Position numbers and translations under genes: made by a program. This document shows positions 10,018 through 21,285 of a stretch of DNA of 64,000 bases, piece after piece. Each line of letters begins with the position of its first letter. The first letter of the stretch is position 1. The stretch spans positions 20,584,001 to 20,648,000 of the forward strand of contig CM114274.1 in NCBI GenBank assembly GCA_050084515.1, written 5' to 3'. Source of the stretch: Blasia pusilla (taxonomy: Eukaryota > Marchantiophyta > Marchantiopsida > Blasiales). The notes under the pieces are model-generated. The model was not told the origin of the DNA. It searched no databases and was given only the letters and a program-made list of their open reading frames with translations.

Positions 10018-11472
10018 TATATGCCGCATTTTTGAAATTTTGGCAAAAAGGATATTTTTTATACAAAATTATAGTGAAGTCTTCATTGAGTGAAGACTAA
10101 AGACTCAATATTGGAAGTAAAGAGGTATACTTTATAAAAATTATGTGGAAGCATGGAATGGAAGAGCTCTGTTGAAAGGACAAGAGAGAGTAAAAATTTG
10201 AGGATTGTCTTGGAGGGGTGAGAAGTGCGTAAGAGAGAAAAGAGTTGGAAAGAAGTAAGAGTAAGAGGCGTGAGTGCTTCGTAGCGAAGACCACAATACG
10301 AGGAGATGGCAAAGAATATCAACAAAGACCTGTAAAATACTTCTTCTTTGCAGTGGAGGATCCAAAGGGGTCTCCGTGCAAAGACTGTGAACAAAGAACA
10401 AAGATCGAAGACCAAGGAACAAACACTAAGAAAGCAAAGAAGAAGAAGGAGTCAGAGGATCTTTAGAAAGGGGACAGGTGTATGAAGAATAGGAAAGGAA
10501 AGAGACATAAGGTTTTGAAGAGAGCGGATTGAAGGAAAGTCACGAGGATGACTTCTTTGGAGCATTAGCAAAAGCAGGAGAGTCTTTGCAAAGATAGGAT
10601 AAGAGTCTTTTGCGAAGACAAGATAGGAAGTTCTTTGCGTTGAGCGCAGATTGTAAATAATGACCGTCGCGGCCATTTCGAAAGGTAGAGGGGTGCCACT
10701 GTTCCGTTGGAAGAGGAAGAGACACCAACCGACTTAAAGGAGGTGAAGTGTTGGAGAATTTGAACCGCGAGATAGACCATTAGAAATCTAGAAGGAAGTA
10801 GGAAGGTCAATCACAAATCGTAAAGAGATTATTGAAAGAGTAAAGCAAAAGAGCACAGGGTCATTCCCTTGTGTCTTGAGTTTCCAAGTGCTTTTGGGTA
10901 GATTGTGTGAAGAGGTCATTGGGGACGATCCAAGCCGCAGAGTCTTGTACCCTCTGAAGCTTGTAATACTTTCAAGTTCCCTCCACTCTTTTATGCAGTA
11001 AAAGTGTCGTCTCTCATTCTTTCTAATGTGCGGAATTGAACGCCAATCTTATTGGGCTGCGCTATGGATGAGAGTTGAGTCTTCGGGTTTTAAGATTCCA
11101 AAGTATAATCAAGAAGAGTGTAGGAAAGTTGTTAAAGAGTGAGTAACTTGCTTTGATAGATTCAGTTCTGAGAGTTGGGTGAGCCGCCATCTTCTTGAGG
11201 TCTCTTTGAGGTCTTCGTTGGAATTTTGGTATCCAAGATTTGCAGGATTCTTCCTGTGCACTTGAGAAGAGTTGTGTTTGGAGGAAAGAAAACCATTTGA
11301 TCTTTGGAACAAGTGGAAACAGTGTCGTTGCAGTAAGTGAAGTGCGTAGTGAAGAAGAAATTCCTTATACATCTAATAAAACCTCTCTTTACTTAGAAAA
11401 CAATGATTTCTTGGGAACAAACATAATACTTTGCGATTAAAAGAGTACCTTTTCCTTGAGTTGTACATTACA
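10018..11472 (+). mobile_element. Family E LTR E1, inserted in the C3 leader
   Basis: This 1455-bp unit starts TATATGCCGCATTTTTG and ends TTGTACATTACA. It is shared in the same orientation with 25226-26631 and 33857-35291. Aligning the flanks to the uninterrupted C2 leader (minus strand near 51340) shows that the left flank GGGAC and the right flank ATGAC both correspond to GAGAC there. It therefore behaves as a solo LTR with a decayed 5-bp target duplication. A pyrimidine/purine-rich interior with repeated GCGAAGAC-like words is typical of this LTR. Confidence 0.75.
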
Positions 11473-13230
11473 ATGACCGCATCAACCTCCTTTTGAGTTG
11501 TCTTCAGACAAGGGGGAGAATATAGAGAATTTGTTAGTGCATCGTCACACACATTGAGTGGTCCTACCGCTTGGGAGTACGAGATGGTGACCAGGATAGA
11601 GGACCGGGTAGGTTTTTTGAGTGCTATAGGCACTATAGAGTTACACGACTTCATTGCGGAGTTTAGGAGTTGGTGTGACTCATAGCGGGCTAGGAACTCT
11701 AGAAAGTTCAACCCATTCACAATATGGAATGGTATGTTCCAGCATTTAGAGGGGACGCCCATGGATGATTACCATGAGTTCTCCCATAGATATGCCTAGG
11801 AGATTGAGGCATGGAGACTCTACTATGACCCACATTATATATCATGGAATGAGCCGTTTCAAGATGAGGAGGAGGATTTAGGAAAGGCTACTTCCTCTTC
11901 CATCAGTGATGTTTTATCAGGGGTAACTCGAACTAAAGCAGTTGCATTGTCTAGTCGGGTTCGTCTTAGGTTCAACCCCGTGGTTGAGTTCTTTGCAGAG
12001 TTGCGCATGAGCTACCGAGGGGTACGGACTGAGAAGTTGCAGAGCATCCATGACTTCCAGAGGCGCCCGGGTGAGAGTTTTTGTGAGACCTATACTCACT
12101 TGCGCCGGTTGATTAGTATCACTCAGGGGTGATAGAGTCCCAGGCTATCCATGTTACGCGATGCTAGACCGAGATCTGCAGAAACGGGTGAGGGATGGGG
12201 TGCTTCTCATGCACACCTCACCTACATTGAGAGATGCATTGAGTGAAACATGGTTGAGGAGAGTGTAGCCACTATGGGTTTTGGATAAGAGCAATCACGA
12301 TTGCCTACACCACGAATGTAGCAACGTGGATTTTGAGAGAGGTTTGTGGCACCATGAGCTAAGGGAGGATACTAGGAGGCCATGCCACAGATACCTGTGC
12401 CTTTATATACGGCTCAACAGCAATCGCCTGGGATTATTTGTTGGGCATGTGGTAGAGCCCATCACCAACGCGATTGCACCCGTCACGGTAGTGGATACGT
12501 GCCTCAACATAGAGGAGAAGATGGGGCTACAACAGGAGTTTATCAGTGTAATTATTGTCTAAGGTAAGTATGGTCATACACGTACGTGATGTTTTAGCTT
12601 ACATCCCGAGTTATATCCAGACTGAGGGCCAGAGAGGACACGAGATTGAGTTACTGGTCCAAGTGGGCCTAGAGGTCGTGCACCAGGTGGTTCCGTTGGG
12701 GGACGAGGAGTTGGATTTGCCCGAGGGGATGGTGGAGTTGCTCTTGGGGGAGGTAGAGTTCCACCACCTAGGTGCCTCAATGGAGACGCCACACATGAGG
12801 CTGGGATGGCTACTCAGATATAGCAGCTGTAGCAACAAATTTTTGCTTTGGCATTGCGATTACCTAATGCCGGATCAATGGCATCGACATCTACTGGAGC
12901 AGCCAGAGATATGGAAGATCTTGGTTGGATGTGCGGAACTGTCTTGTTGGAGGCAGCCACTGTTGTTACATGTGGAGCATCCGCAGAGTAGGGTCTATAG
13001 AGAGGGGAAGCCAAGAAACACACCACGCTTCCTTAGTCTTTTACGTTATCCGAGGCGATCAGGACCCCATCGATGGGTCCTGAACAGATTTCTTGGAGAG
13101 TTGATGTTGTTGGTGTACAGGCACAGAGGGCGATGGGAGAAGGGAGTGCGACAACTCATATTGCTGATGCTCAAGAGGAGCATGTGTCAAGTACGATGTT
13201 GGGGGCAGCCACGATGGTGTATTTTGCTAC
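11473..13230 (+). pseudogene. Family C gag, copy C3
   Basis: The reading frame from about 11584 contains HDFIAEFRSWCDS, FNPFTIWNGMFQHLEGTP and DDYHEFSHRYA. It continues into LQSIHDFQRRPGESFCETY with LRRLI, the helical capsid region of plant Ty3/gypsy Gag. A zinc knuckle follows near 12430-12480: ICWACGRAHHQRDC, spacing CX2CX3HX4C, one residue shorter than the usual CX2CX4HX4C; C2 has the same spacing (CWSCDGAHHHHDC). Stops (TAG at about 11683 and 11800, TGA near 12130) and frameshifts are present. Gag packages the element RNA. Confidence 0.7.
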
Positions 13231-13920
13231 TTTTTTTTTAGCTTCCAATGTTATGCCATTGGAAGGTATGCCCGTAGAGGTTTTCCGACTAGGCGCTACG
13301 CTATGTGAGCATGAAGATGGTGTTCCTGCATCACATTCAAAGGTAATTGCAGAGGAGGTGATGGACATGCCCTTGGAGTCTATGCCTGAGCAGTCCACCT
13401 CAAATTCATGGCAGGTACATTGCGCATGCTAGGATAGCATAAATTCTTGCAGGACCAGTAGTAGAGCATGCCATGGTTGCCCCATGTGTTGTGTTGTTGG
13501 ATAACTGGGGAGAGGTCTTCAATTTGGTAAGTCTAGGAGGTAGAGTGTTTTGTCCACAATGCGTCTTGTTAGATTCAAGAGCGCAATCCTTGATGTTGGG
13601 AAAACTGGCATTCACAGGTTTGGGCCTGACAAGGGCCGATGTGGAGCGTTGTCCATTCTAGAAACAAACATCCTTGGGTGGAGCTAGTACCACAAAGTTT
13701 AGCACCCGATAGGAGTTCGTGGTGAGGATTCGCCTAGGAAATCCTACAAATGAGTCCATGGTGCAAGCCAAGGCGATGGTGATCGATGTCGAGTCCTATG
13801 ACGTCTTGGTTGGTAAAGTAGTGTTGTAACCGATGGGGTTTTCCTTGGATTACTAGGAGGAGTCAGTGTCTTACAGACCAGGATGGCATTCAGGTGATGG
13901 GCGACTTAGCTCATTACCTG
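13231..13920 (+). pseudogene. Family C aspartic protease region, copy C3
   Basis: The frame near 13560-13660 reads LLDSRAQSLMLGKLAFTGLG with LTRADVERCPF. The equivalent in C1 is LDSGAQSLMLGKASFRGLG (20700-20773). DSGAQ is the retropepsin-like active site (D-S/T-G); C3 has lost the glycine. Downstream the frame contains AMVIDVESYDVLVG, close to the equivalent C1 block TDAELYDVLVG. Broken by stops, e.g. TAG near 13660. Confidence 0.65.
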
Positions 13921-14700
13921 TTCAATTCATAGGTGGAGTGATCGAGCGTTGACCAAGAGAGATGGCGAAATTAGCAGCATTTAGCAGTGCCATCACATGG
14001 CCTTGTGATTTGATTGAGGGACATGTCCATGTCCATGTAGAGGACATACCTGCGCCAAACACGTCTAGGGAGAGGAGTGTTATGGTAGCCGCATCATTCC
14101 GTGGAGGAGAGGTGCCGTTGTGGGGCTCAAGTGAGGAGCTCTGATGCTTGGCAGATGAGCATGAATAGATGACATGGAGTGAGGCGTTTGCACCACAACG
14201 TGACGAGTCAGAGGAACCCGAGGTAGCCAAGAGTCGGTATATATAATACTCTGACTCTCTTGGACACCATACCAATTGTGTTGGTATTCGCATGTTGGAT
14301 TAGCTGTTGTTTTACAAGCAGGAGTGCGTGTGCAACCTTGGTGTCACATGAGATTTTGCGGAGGGCGTATGCGAGAGTGGAGCGCCCCTCCCATTTGTTG
14401 GTGGATTCTATTCTAGATCCAGGTCGTTGATCATCGGTAGTGAGGCACGATGATCAACCACCGTTGACTGTGGTCACTAGGATTGGCATGCCACGGGTAG
14501 CCTTTCCCATGTTTGTGAGTTTTCCCACTTCTTATGCATTCAAGGAGGCCGGGCCTGGCTTGGTTTGGGATGACTAGGCCAAACCACACAATCCTAATGC
14601 TTAGAGTGGCTTGTTTAGGATATTTTTCACTTCTTTGAGGGACAAAAATTGGTTGGTGGATTCCTACTCCTACCCCCGACTCTCTTAAAACTACAAGCAA
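13921..14700 (+). pseudogene. Family C C5-methyltransferase region with large internal deletion, copy C3
   Basis: Up to about 14230 the sequence matches the linker before the methyltransferase of C1 (DLIEGHVH, VASFRGGEVPL, WSEAFAPQRDE). A shifted frame then still shows the end of motif I (LAVVLQAGVRVQ, about 14300-14335). Sequence then jumps directly to the segment that follows motif VIII (LRRAYARVERPSHLLVDS, about 14350-14410) and to the C-terminal part (VAFPMFVSFPTSYAFKEAG, about 14490-14550). About 300 codons with motifs IV and VI are therefore missing. Junction with the inverted family C LTR is near 14700. Confidence 0.65.
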
Positions 14701-15545
14701 AACATAATACATGTGCTTACAAGGGAAATACCTTTTCCCACTTGTCTCTCTTTGTACAAAGTCATCACATGAACATGTGGGAAAGTGTCGTGCGCATACA
14801 CATCGCTACATAACATACATCGTTGTCATCAAACACACACGATCCCATGCTAACTCATGCATGGCATCCATTCACAGAAGCAAGAAGTACCAAAATATCT
14901 CCAATAAAGTAAGATCCAATCTCTCTCTACACCATCTCACACCATAGCTCTCAAAGATGTGCACTCTCTCTCATGTCAAACCAAACCCACTCTCCTAATT
15001 GGAGGCTTGGGCTCCACTCACAAGGCAAGGGACCATAGCTCCGACGCCTTATGCCAAGAGGTTCAACAAAGAGAGAATGAGCTCTCAAGCTCTCTCTCTT
15101 GGAGGTATACCCCCTGCCCTCTCCCAAGCCCTCTCAACGGTAACCTATGCTCGCATGTCACCTCCTTGGCTCTTGACCTGCTATAGCGGATCAAGGGCAA
15201 CTTCCAAAAGTGGAAAGTCAGTTATCAACATAGAAACTTACCCAAAATAGTAATTTTCTCTATATGGCTCCATACGAGCCAAAACAAAGAGGAAACCTGC
15301 TCTCTCAGGTTTCCCTCAACAGGTCATCCTTGACCTCCTGGGCCTCTTGTCCACTACTCGTGAAGACGCTCTGCTAGGTCCCACTGATCTATCCTAACAA
15401 TCGTGATAGTTGTCGTGCGCATACACATCGCTACACAACATACATCGTTGTCATCGAACACACACACAAACACACACAATCCCATGCTAACTCATGGCAT
15501 CCATACATAGAGGCGAGAAGTACCAAAATATCTCCAATGGCCCCC
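14701..15545 (-). mobile_element. Family C 3' LTR of copy C1
   Basis: The minus-strand orientation is shown by matches to 7694-8250 and 20772-21285. Upstream in element sense (15541-15560) is a purine run AGCTAGGGGGGC, a likely polypurine tract just before the LTR. A block with GGAGATATTTTGGTACTTCT and ATGCCATGAGTTAGCATGGG occurs on both sides of the LTR core, at 14790-14915 and 15410-15540, and the same pair occurs in C2. Either the block is an internal LTR duplication or the LTR starts earlier than the TGTCACG end seen in C3. The outer end is unresolved. Confidence 0.6.
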
Positions 15546-15739
15546 CTAGCTGGTGGTTAGGTCCCTCTAACTCCACATAGCCATCTATCCTTACCTACCA
15601 TGACATACATCTCTAGGACGCTAAGAGCAGAAAGCCCGGGTGCTCATGTGGCCCGATCATTAGTCGCCTTCTTGTCATCCATGTCACAAAAAATGTCAGA
15701 ATCAAAACCTACCTAGTATCTCTTCTATGTATATCTGGG

Positions 15740-16060
15740 ATACATCCATCGTCCTCAAGGAACCCTAGTGAGAGGTGGCGTCAAACATGCCATATGCCAC
15801 CTCTCGAACATCTATCACAGATTAGCATCGTGGCCGCACCACGAGAAAAACCACACAACATACAATGCAAGCACGCAGGAACTAGTGCTTAGCTCAGATC
15901 TACTGTTCCATCAATGTTAGGAAGGTGACATGGCCCACAATTACGCACATGATCCTTCCATACCATACCATCGCGTTCCTCCAGCAAGAGAACAATGGAT
16001 GGCAAAACGTCACGCACTCTCAGGATAGTGCGCCCTACAGTCACATCCAACGTCATCAGT
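15740..16060 (-). pseudogene. C-terminal PHD finger of the family C polyprotein, copy C1
   Basis: The minus-strand frame reads LDVTVGRTILRVRDVLPS, VWKDHVRNCGPCHLPN, and then a zinc-finger block CMLCG, AATMLICDRCSRG, WHV. These align with the better copy at 40888-41220. A TAG, a one-base shift around the Trp-His, and loss of the last two Cys (WMYPRYT where WxCPxC is expected) show decay. The first part (the KDHVRNC-x-PCHLP segment) links integrase to the finger. The finger is probably a histone-tail or chromatin reader used for integration targeting; this is inference. Confidence 0.6.
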
Positions 16061-17350
16061 GCCGTCTACTGCAAGTAGGGTAATCTCCTTGATGAAACCT
16101 CCAGATAGTTGGTCGATAACCACCACCCCAAATAGTCGCATACCTCAAAGTATCCCGCTGCTGCGCAATTGCCAAGTTCTCGAACGCCATGGGCATCTCT
16201 CTCCGAAATAACTCAGCCCTATGAGAACATGCTCGCATCCATACATTTGGGTCATCAAGGTCCAGCACCTCACCAGCATCTTGATGAATGGCTGCAGGTA
16301 AATCAGGCTCTCAGCCATAAAGTAGCAAGTACGATAAAAAAGACGCTAAGGATACCTGCCTGCTGAATCTGTATCCCATCGCCAACCACGGCAACTAGAG
16401 GTCCCAATCTCCTAGGTGACCTCTCTGCAAGCCATACTTGCGTAAACCCCTCTTCACCGTCTACACAACTCTCTCCGCTAATCCATCCGCCTTGGGATGA
16501 TCTCGCGAAGTTGTGCAATGGTCGATCAGCGCCTGATCAGACAAGGCCTGACACTCACGGCGAAACTTGGTACCCTCGTCTGTCAACATCTCAACCGGTG
16601 TGCCATAATGACTTAGCACTTTGTCAAGGAAGGCATAAGCTACTCCCTCATTCGCTTTGTCAGGCAATGCAACCAACTCGATCCACTTCGAGAAGTGCTC
16701 GACCATCACCAACACATAACGACTGTGACGCTCTATCAAAGGCAAAGGTCCTGCAAAATCCAAACTCCATCTATACCCTAAGCCCGTGATCGGTAATGGA
16801 TGCAACTATGGAGTTAGAGCATTGAACGATGCTCGGACCTGATCACACACCATGCACGTGGCAACAAACTGCTGAACGTCAGTCTGCATGCCTCGCCACC
16901 AATACTGAATCTAGAGCAAGCTGTACGTCCGCTTCACCCCAAAGTGACCCAACTCCTCGTGGGCATGCTGCACTAATCGTGCTCTCTGCAAAGGATGCGG
17001 AACTATGCATACTCTACCATCCTCCCAAACCCTCAAAATATGTGTAGGATCGGATCCCACTCTCTAGCACCCACGGTGCTTGCAACGCTGCCAGTACAAA
17101 AGTACTCCAAGTCTACTCCATCATCATGAATATGTCGGCCATCTGTCGTCTCCTCACTGGCCTTGGGATCCAAGGACTCTCCACTAGACCTTGCCATCGA
17201 AGTCTCCACACTCTGGCTCTCCATAGCCAACATGCCTAAATAGGTTGACACGTGCCATCCTAGCACTGACTCCTCATCACTCTCTCCATGCCATCAAGCT
17301 CCAGTCGCATCTCGCTGACTCGGGCATGGGTTACGACTCAACCCATCTGC
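16061..17350 (-). pseudogene. Family C integrase, copy C1
   Basis: The minus-strand order starts with an N-terminal zinc-binding region, HAHEELGHFGVKRTY (His-His) then CysCys (about 17010-16870). The catalytic core follows: YRWSLDFAGPLPLIERHS (first Asp, about 16780), VEMLTDEGTKFR (second Asp, about 16580) and DGLAERVV (Glu, about 16470). The spacing fits the D,D-35-E Ty3/gypsy integrase. A 114-codon open stretch (16805-16461) covers the core. Stops and frameshifts separate it from the zinc domain and from the C-terminal part running to 16056. Between 17050 and 17280 is the variable segment between RNase H and integrase. Confidence 0.8.
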
Positions 17351-18730
17351 ATCCTAGTTGAGTGTCCCAGGTCTATGTACCACCTGAAAATCATACTGCT
17401 GCAACAACAGAGCCCATCTCGCAAGCTTCCCTGTAAACTTGTCGGACTCCATCAACCACTTCAGTGGTTGATGATCAATGATGATGGTAAAGGGGTTGCC
17501 GAATAAGTAATACCTGAAATTCGCAAAAGCCCACACTACAACCAAACGCTCACCCTCATACGAGCTGTACTTCGCCTTTGCAGCGTTGTTTGAGCGGCTA
17601 GCGTAAGCCACCATAAACTCTCTATCCTCATCATCATGCTAGGTGAGCACCGCTCCAAGCCCCAACATGCTCCAATCTGTGTGAAAGTGGAAAGGACGCC
17701 CCTTGATTGGTCTCCTTAAGATGGGTGCGGACGTCAACCTGTCCTTGAGCAACAGAAATGCTCACTCCTGCTCATCTCCCCTATGCCAATCGTGATCCAC
17801 CTTGGTCAACAAGGTTAGCGGCTTCGCAATCGAACTGAATCCCTTGACGTACCACCAATAGAAGTTTGCCAATCCCATGAATGCGCAAACACGACTCACA
17901 TTTGTAGGCATGGAATGTGTGAGATTGTCTCTACCTTCGTGTGCTGAACACCAAGGCCCCCTAGGTATATCGTATGACCCAAGTACTCAATTTGGTCGTA
18001 GAAGAACTTGCACTTGCATGGATGTAGCTTCAGCCCATGTAATTGCAATCGTCAAAACACCTCCTCTAGATGTCACTCATGCTCCTCAATCGTGGCCCTA
18101 AAGACTACAATGTCATCAATATAACACCTAGCAAAATCCAGACCAGCCAAGATCCTATTCATGACCCTCTGAAACTCAGCCGGGGCGTTTTTTAACCCAA
18201 ATGGTAAGAACCACCACTGGTATAAAAAATCCTTCCCGTGAGGATCGATGCCCCAAAATGCCGTCTTCTGCCTGTCCTCCAATCTGATAGGTAGCTGATG
18301 GTATCCGGCTCGCAAATCCAATGAACTAAAGATCTTGCGTGACCAATCACATCAAAGATCTCCTCAGGGGTGGGCATGGCATACCTATCGGACTTCGTCT
18401 ACCGATTGATAGGTCGGTAATCCCCACATATCAGCCTATCCGTCTAGTTGCCATGCACATCCTTCTTGGCAAGCATGACAATGGCAGATGCATACTCCCC
18501 ATGCGTCATCTCCACTAGTCCTGCTCCGACCAAGTCTTGGCTGCTACTCTAAATTATAGCCCTCTCCATATCACTCAGCCTGTAGGGTCGTTGGAAGATC
18601 GGCGTATCACTCGACAACTCAATGCGGATCCCCAATCCCTTCAGCGTATCCAAATCCTCCATGCTAAACGCAAAGCAGCTCCTAAAACTTCTGAGAAATT
18701 AATGTATCCGGCGCCGCTCTCCTCTTGTCA
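17351..18730 (-). pseudogene. Family C reverse transcriptase and RNase H, copy C1
   Basis: RT starts near 18730 with FAFSMEDLDTLKGLGIRIEL and continues with MLAKKDVHGNWTDRLICGDYR and MDLRAGYHQLPIRLEDRQKT (about 18320-18260). The active-site box is CYIDDIVVF (18105-18130; YIDD for the usual YxDD). RNase H follows on the 17614-17354 frame: VVAYASRSNNAAKAKYSSYE, then VVWAFANFRYYLFGNPF with the IDHQPL motif of Ty3 RNase H. Several stops (TAG at the CGDYRPINR block) and frameshifts are present. It would copy the element RNA into DNA. Confidence 0.85.
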
Positions 18731-20220
18731 ACTTAGGGCCCATATCTGGCTTCCAAGTCTCCATCGTGACTACGGTAGGACTCTCCGACGCGGGTATCGG
18801 TGGTTGGTATGGTGCAATCCCGTCTCAAACAACAACACTCGGCCGCTCTCCTCCAGCCAACTGCAAACTCTCATCTCCTCCACGTGCAGTGCCCGGAACC
18901 ACGCTCGATGCTATGGCTATCATCTCCTTGCGTACCTGCAAAACATCCCAAGAAGTCCAAGGGTGTCTCTCCTGATCTCCCCTGGTGTGTAGATCTCCTC
19001 AGGTCTCACCCCTAGCCACTGCCTGCACCGTCTCGGTAGGCATGGGGCTCACCAACGCAAACGTTGTAATCTGTCGCGATCTCATACTGCGCTGCTCAAC
19101 CACTCCCAATCTGAGGATCCATGTCAAGCAGTTCAGGTCCATCGCCTGACCCAAGACAAGGTGTCGTGATGCCTCTCACAGTGATGGTACTGCCGTCACT
19201 CATGTTGGAAATCCCATTGCTCGCTCTCTCTCGTCAACGTTGGGCTACACCAACCGCTGAACGTGGTCATCCCAAACCAAGCCAAGACCAACCTCCTTGT
19301 ATGCATAGGAAGCGGGAAAACTCACAAACGTGGGCAAGGCTACCCGTGGCTTGCCTACCCTATTGACCACAGTCAACGGTGGTCAATCATCGTGCCTCAC
19401 TGCCTGTGATCGACGACCTGGATCCAGAATGGAATCCACTAACAAATGGGAGGGGCGCTCCACTCTTGCATACGCCCTCCATAACACCACATGGGGCATC
19501 AAGTTGGTCCACCATAGACGCGGGCGATGGGCTCTAGAACCTACACTTGCCGCATCAAAGAACACTGCTGGGCCGATCCAGGCACGCACTTGATGAGCAC
19601 TCGTTAGCACCCGTGACCTGAAGTCTCCTAAGATTGGCACATTCTCCATAATGTAGGCTGGAGAACGAGACTAGTGCTCCTGCAATTGCCGTAAGACCCT
19701 CAACATCTCCCAAAACAACCTGGACCGAGTGTCAGCCAACCCGCTGCCTTGTCTACCACTCGATTGGCCTTGACATGGCCAACCGGCAATGACCAAATCA
19801 ATGGTCCCTACCCGCTCTAAGTCCTGCGCCCCCAGCTACAAAATATCCCTCGGTAGGGAACTCTAGTACCCCTATACCGCAGACGTAGATAATAAGTCGG
19901 GAAAACATAGGCGTAACTACGCCACATGTCGTAGTGAGACGCGCCTCGCAACATCATCACTCTGCACTCACACTCCTGCTGCACTCACACTCCTACCTGC
20001 AAAACAACAATTAACCCGGTGCTAATCCCTCCAAAGAGATCTAACACTCGAATACCCTCCTCCGGGATACACCACACAATGGGTGTGGTATCCAAGGGTG
20101 TCATCGTAGCACTTCGTGCTACCTTGGGTTCCTCAAACCCGTCACGCTCCGGTGCAAACGCCTCGCTCCATGCGGTCTGCACGTGCTCATCTGCCAATCG
20201 TCGAAGCTCTTTATTCAAGC
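18731..20220 (-). pseudogene. Retrotransposon-encoded cytosine-C5 DNA methyltransferase domain, copy C1
   Basis: Between protease and RT the minus strand encodes a DNMT3/DRM-like domain in canonical order. Motif I is IRVLDLFGGISTGL (about 20050-20000). Motif IV is IDLVIAGWPCQGQSSG with the catalytic Cys of PCQ (about 19800-19765), followed by GLADTRSRLFWEMLRVLRQL. Motif VI is YIMENVPILGD (ENV, about 19650-19625). Motif VIII is FFDAASVGSRAHRPRLWW (about 19560-19505). A C-terminal ERAMGFPT (about 19235-19207) resembles the conserved GFP of motif IX/X. About 200 codons between motifs I and IV are poorly readable. TAG after RQLQEH and another near 19590-19380 interrupt the frame, so this copy is inactive, but all signature residues survive. 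The same domain in C2 and remnants in C3 prove that it belongs to the family and is not a chance insertion. Region 18731-18990 is linker. Confidence 0.85.
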
Positions 20221-20775
20221 CTCACAACAACACTTCTCCTCCACGAAATGATGCGACTACCATAACACTCCTCTCCATAGAAATATCAAGAACGGGAGTA
20301 TCCTCTGCATGGACATGTCCCTCAATCAAATCACTAGGCCAAGTAATGTCAGTGCTAAATGCTGCTAAGATCGCCACCTCTCCTGGCCGTCGCTCGATCA
20401 CTACACCTGTGAATCGAACGGGTAATGAGCTCAGGCGCTCATCACCTGATTGCCATCTTGGTCTGTAGGACGCTGACTCCTCCCACTAATCCAGGGAAAA
20501 CCCCATCGGGTATAACATTGCTCCACCAACCAAGACGTCGTACAACTCTGCATCAGTCACTATCGCCTTGGCTTGCACCACAGACTCATCTATAGGATGT
20601 CTCAGGCGAATCCTCACCATCACCTCCTGTTGGGTGATATATTCTGTGGTACTCGCTCCATCCAAGGATGTCCGTATCCGGAATGGACAATGCTCCACAT
20701 CGGCTCTCGTCAAGCCCAATCCTCTAAATGATGCTTTCCCCAACATCAGGGATTGCGCTCCTGAATCCAACAAGA
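20221..20775 (-). pseudogene. Family C protease region, copy C1 (5' truncated)
   Basis: A 95-codon open frame (20773-20486) begins with LDSGAQSLMLGKASFRGLG, an aspartic-protease-like active site, and continues DGASTTEYITQQEVMVRI and TDAELYDVLVGG. A linker to the methyltransferase follows (20470-20220; EGHVHAEDTPVL, NKELRRLADEH). The element is cut inside the active-site codons at about 20775. The gag is absent. The junction leads directly into a family C LTR piece in the opposite orientation. Confidence 0.75.
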
Positions 20776-21285
20776 TCTAGCACAACGTCTGCATGAGTAG
20801 TGGAGGACAGGCCCAGGAGGTTGAGGATGATCTGTTGAGGCCGGAGGAAACTTGAGAGAGCAGGTTTCCCTTCGTTTCGGCTCATTTGGAGCCATATAGA
20901 GAAACTTGCTATTTTAGGTAAGATTCCATATTAGGGATAGTTGGCTTTCCAATTTGGGAAGTGGCCCTTGACACACTATAGTAGGTCAAGAGCCAAGGAG
21001 GATAGGTTACCTTGAGAGCATAGGTTACCGTTGAGAGGGCTTGGGAGATGGAAGGGGGTATACCTCCAAGAGAGAGAGCTTGAGAGCTCATTCTCTCTTT
21101 ATTGAACCTCTTGGCATAAGGCGGAGGAGCTATGATCTCTTGCCTTATGATGAGTGTAACCCAAGCCTCTCATTAGGAGAGTGTGTTTGGTTTGACATGA
21201 GAGAGAGTGCACACCTTTGAGAGCTATAGTGTGAGATGGTGTAGAGAGAAATTGGATCTTACTTATTCTGAAATTGCGTTGTGAT
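20772..21285 (+). mobile_element. Inverted family C LTR fragment
   Basis: This matches C2 LTR (reverse complement of 40550-40150) and 7730-8200: GAGTAGTGGAGGACAGG, TTTCCCTTCGTTTCGGCTC, the GAGAGCTTGAGAGCTC block and the GTTTGGTTTGACATGAG block. Orientation is opposite to C1. The left junction shares AGATCTAG-like sequence with both partners, a possible microhomology-mediated join. The right end is lost where copia sequence starts near 21285. Confidence 0.7.

Noticed and set aside
10083-10415. Minus-strand ORFs of 70-110 codons inside family E LTRs (also 25269-25641 and 34000-34420)
   Set aside because: They recur only because the LTR recurs, are Leu/Ser/Phe-rich shadows of purine-rich LTR sequence and have no known domain.
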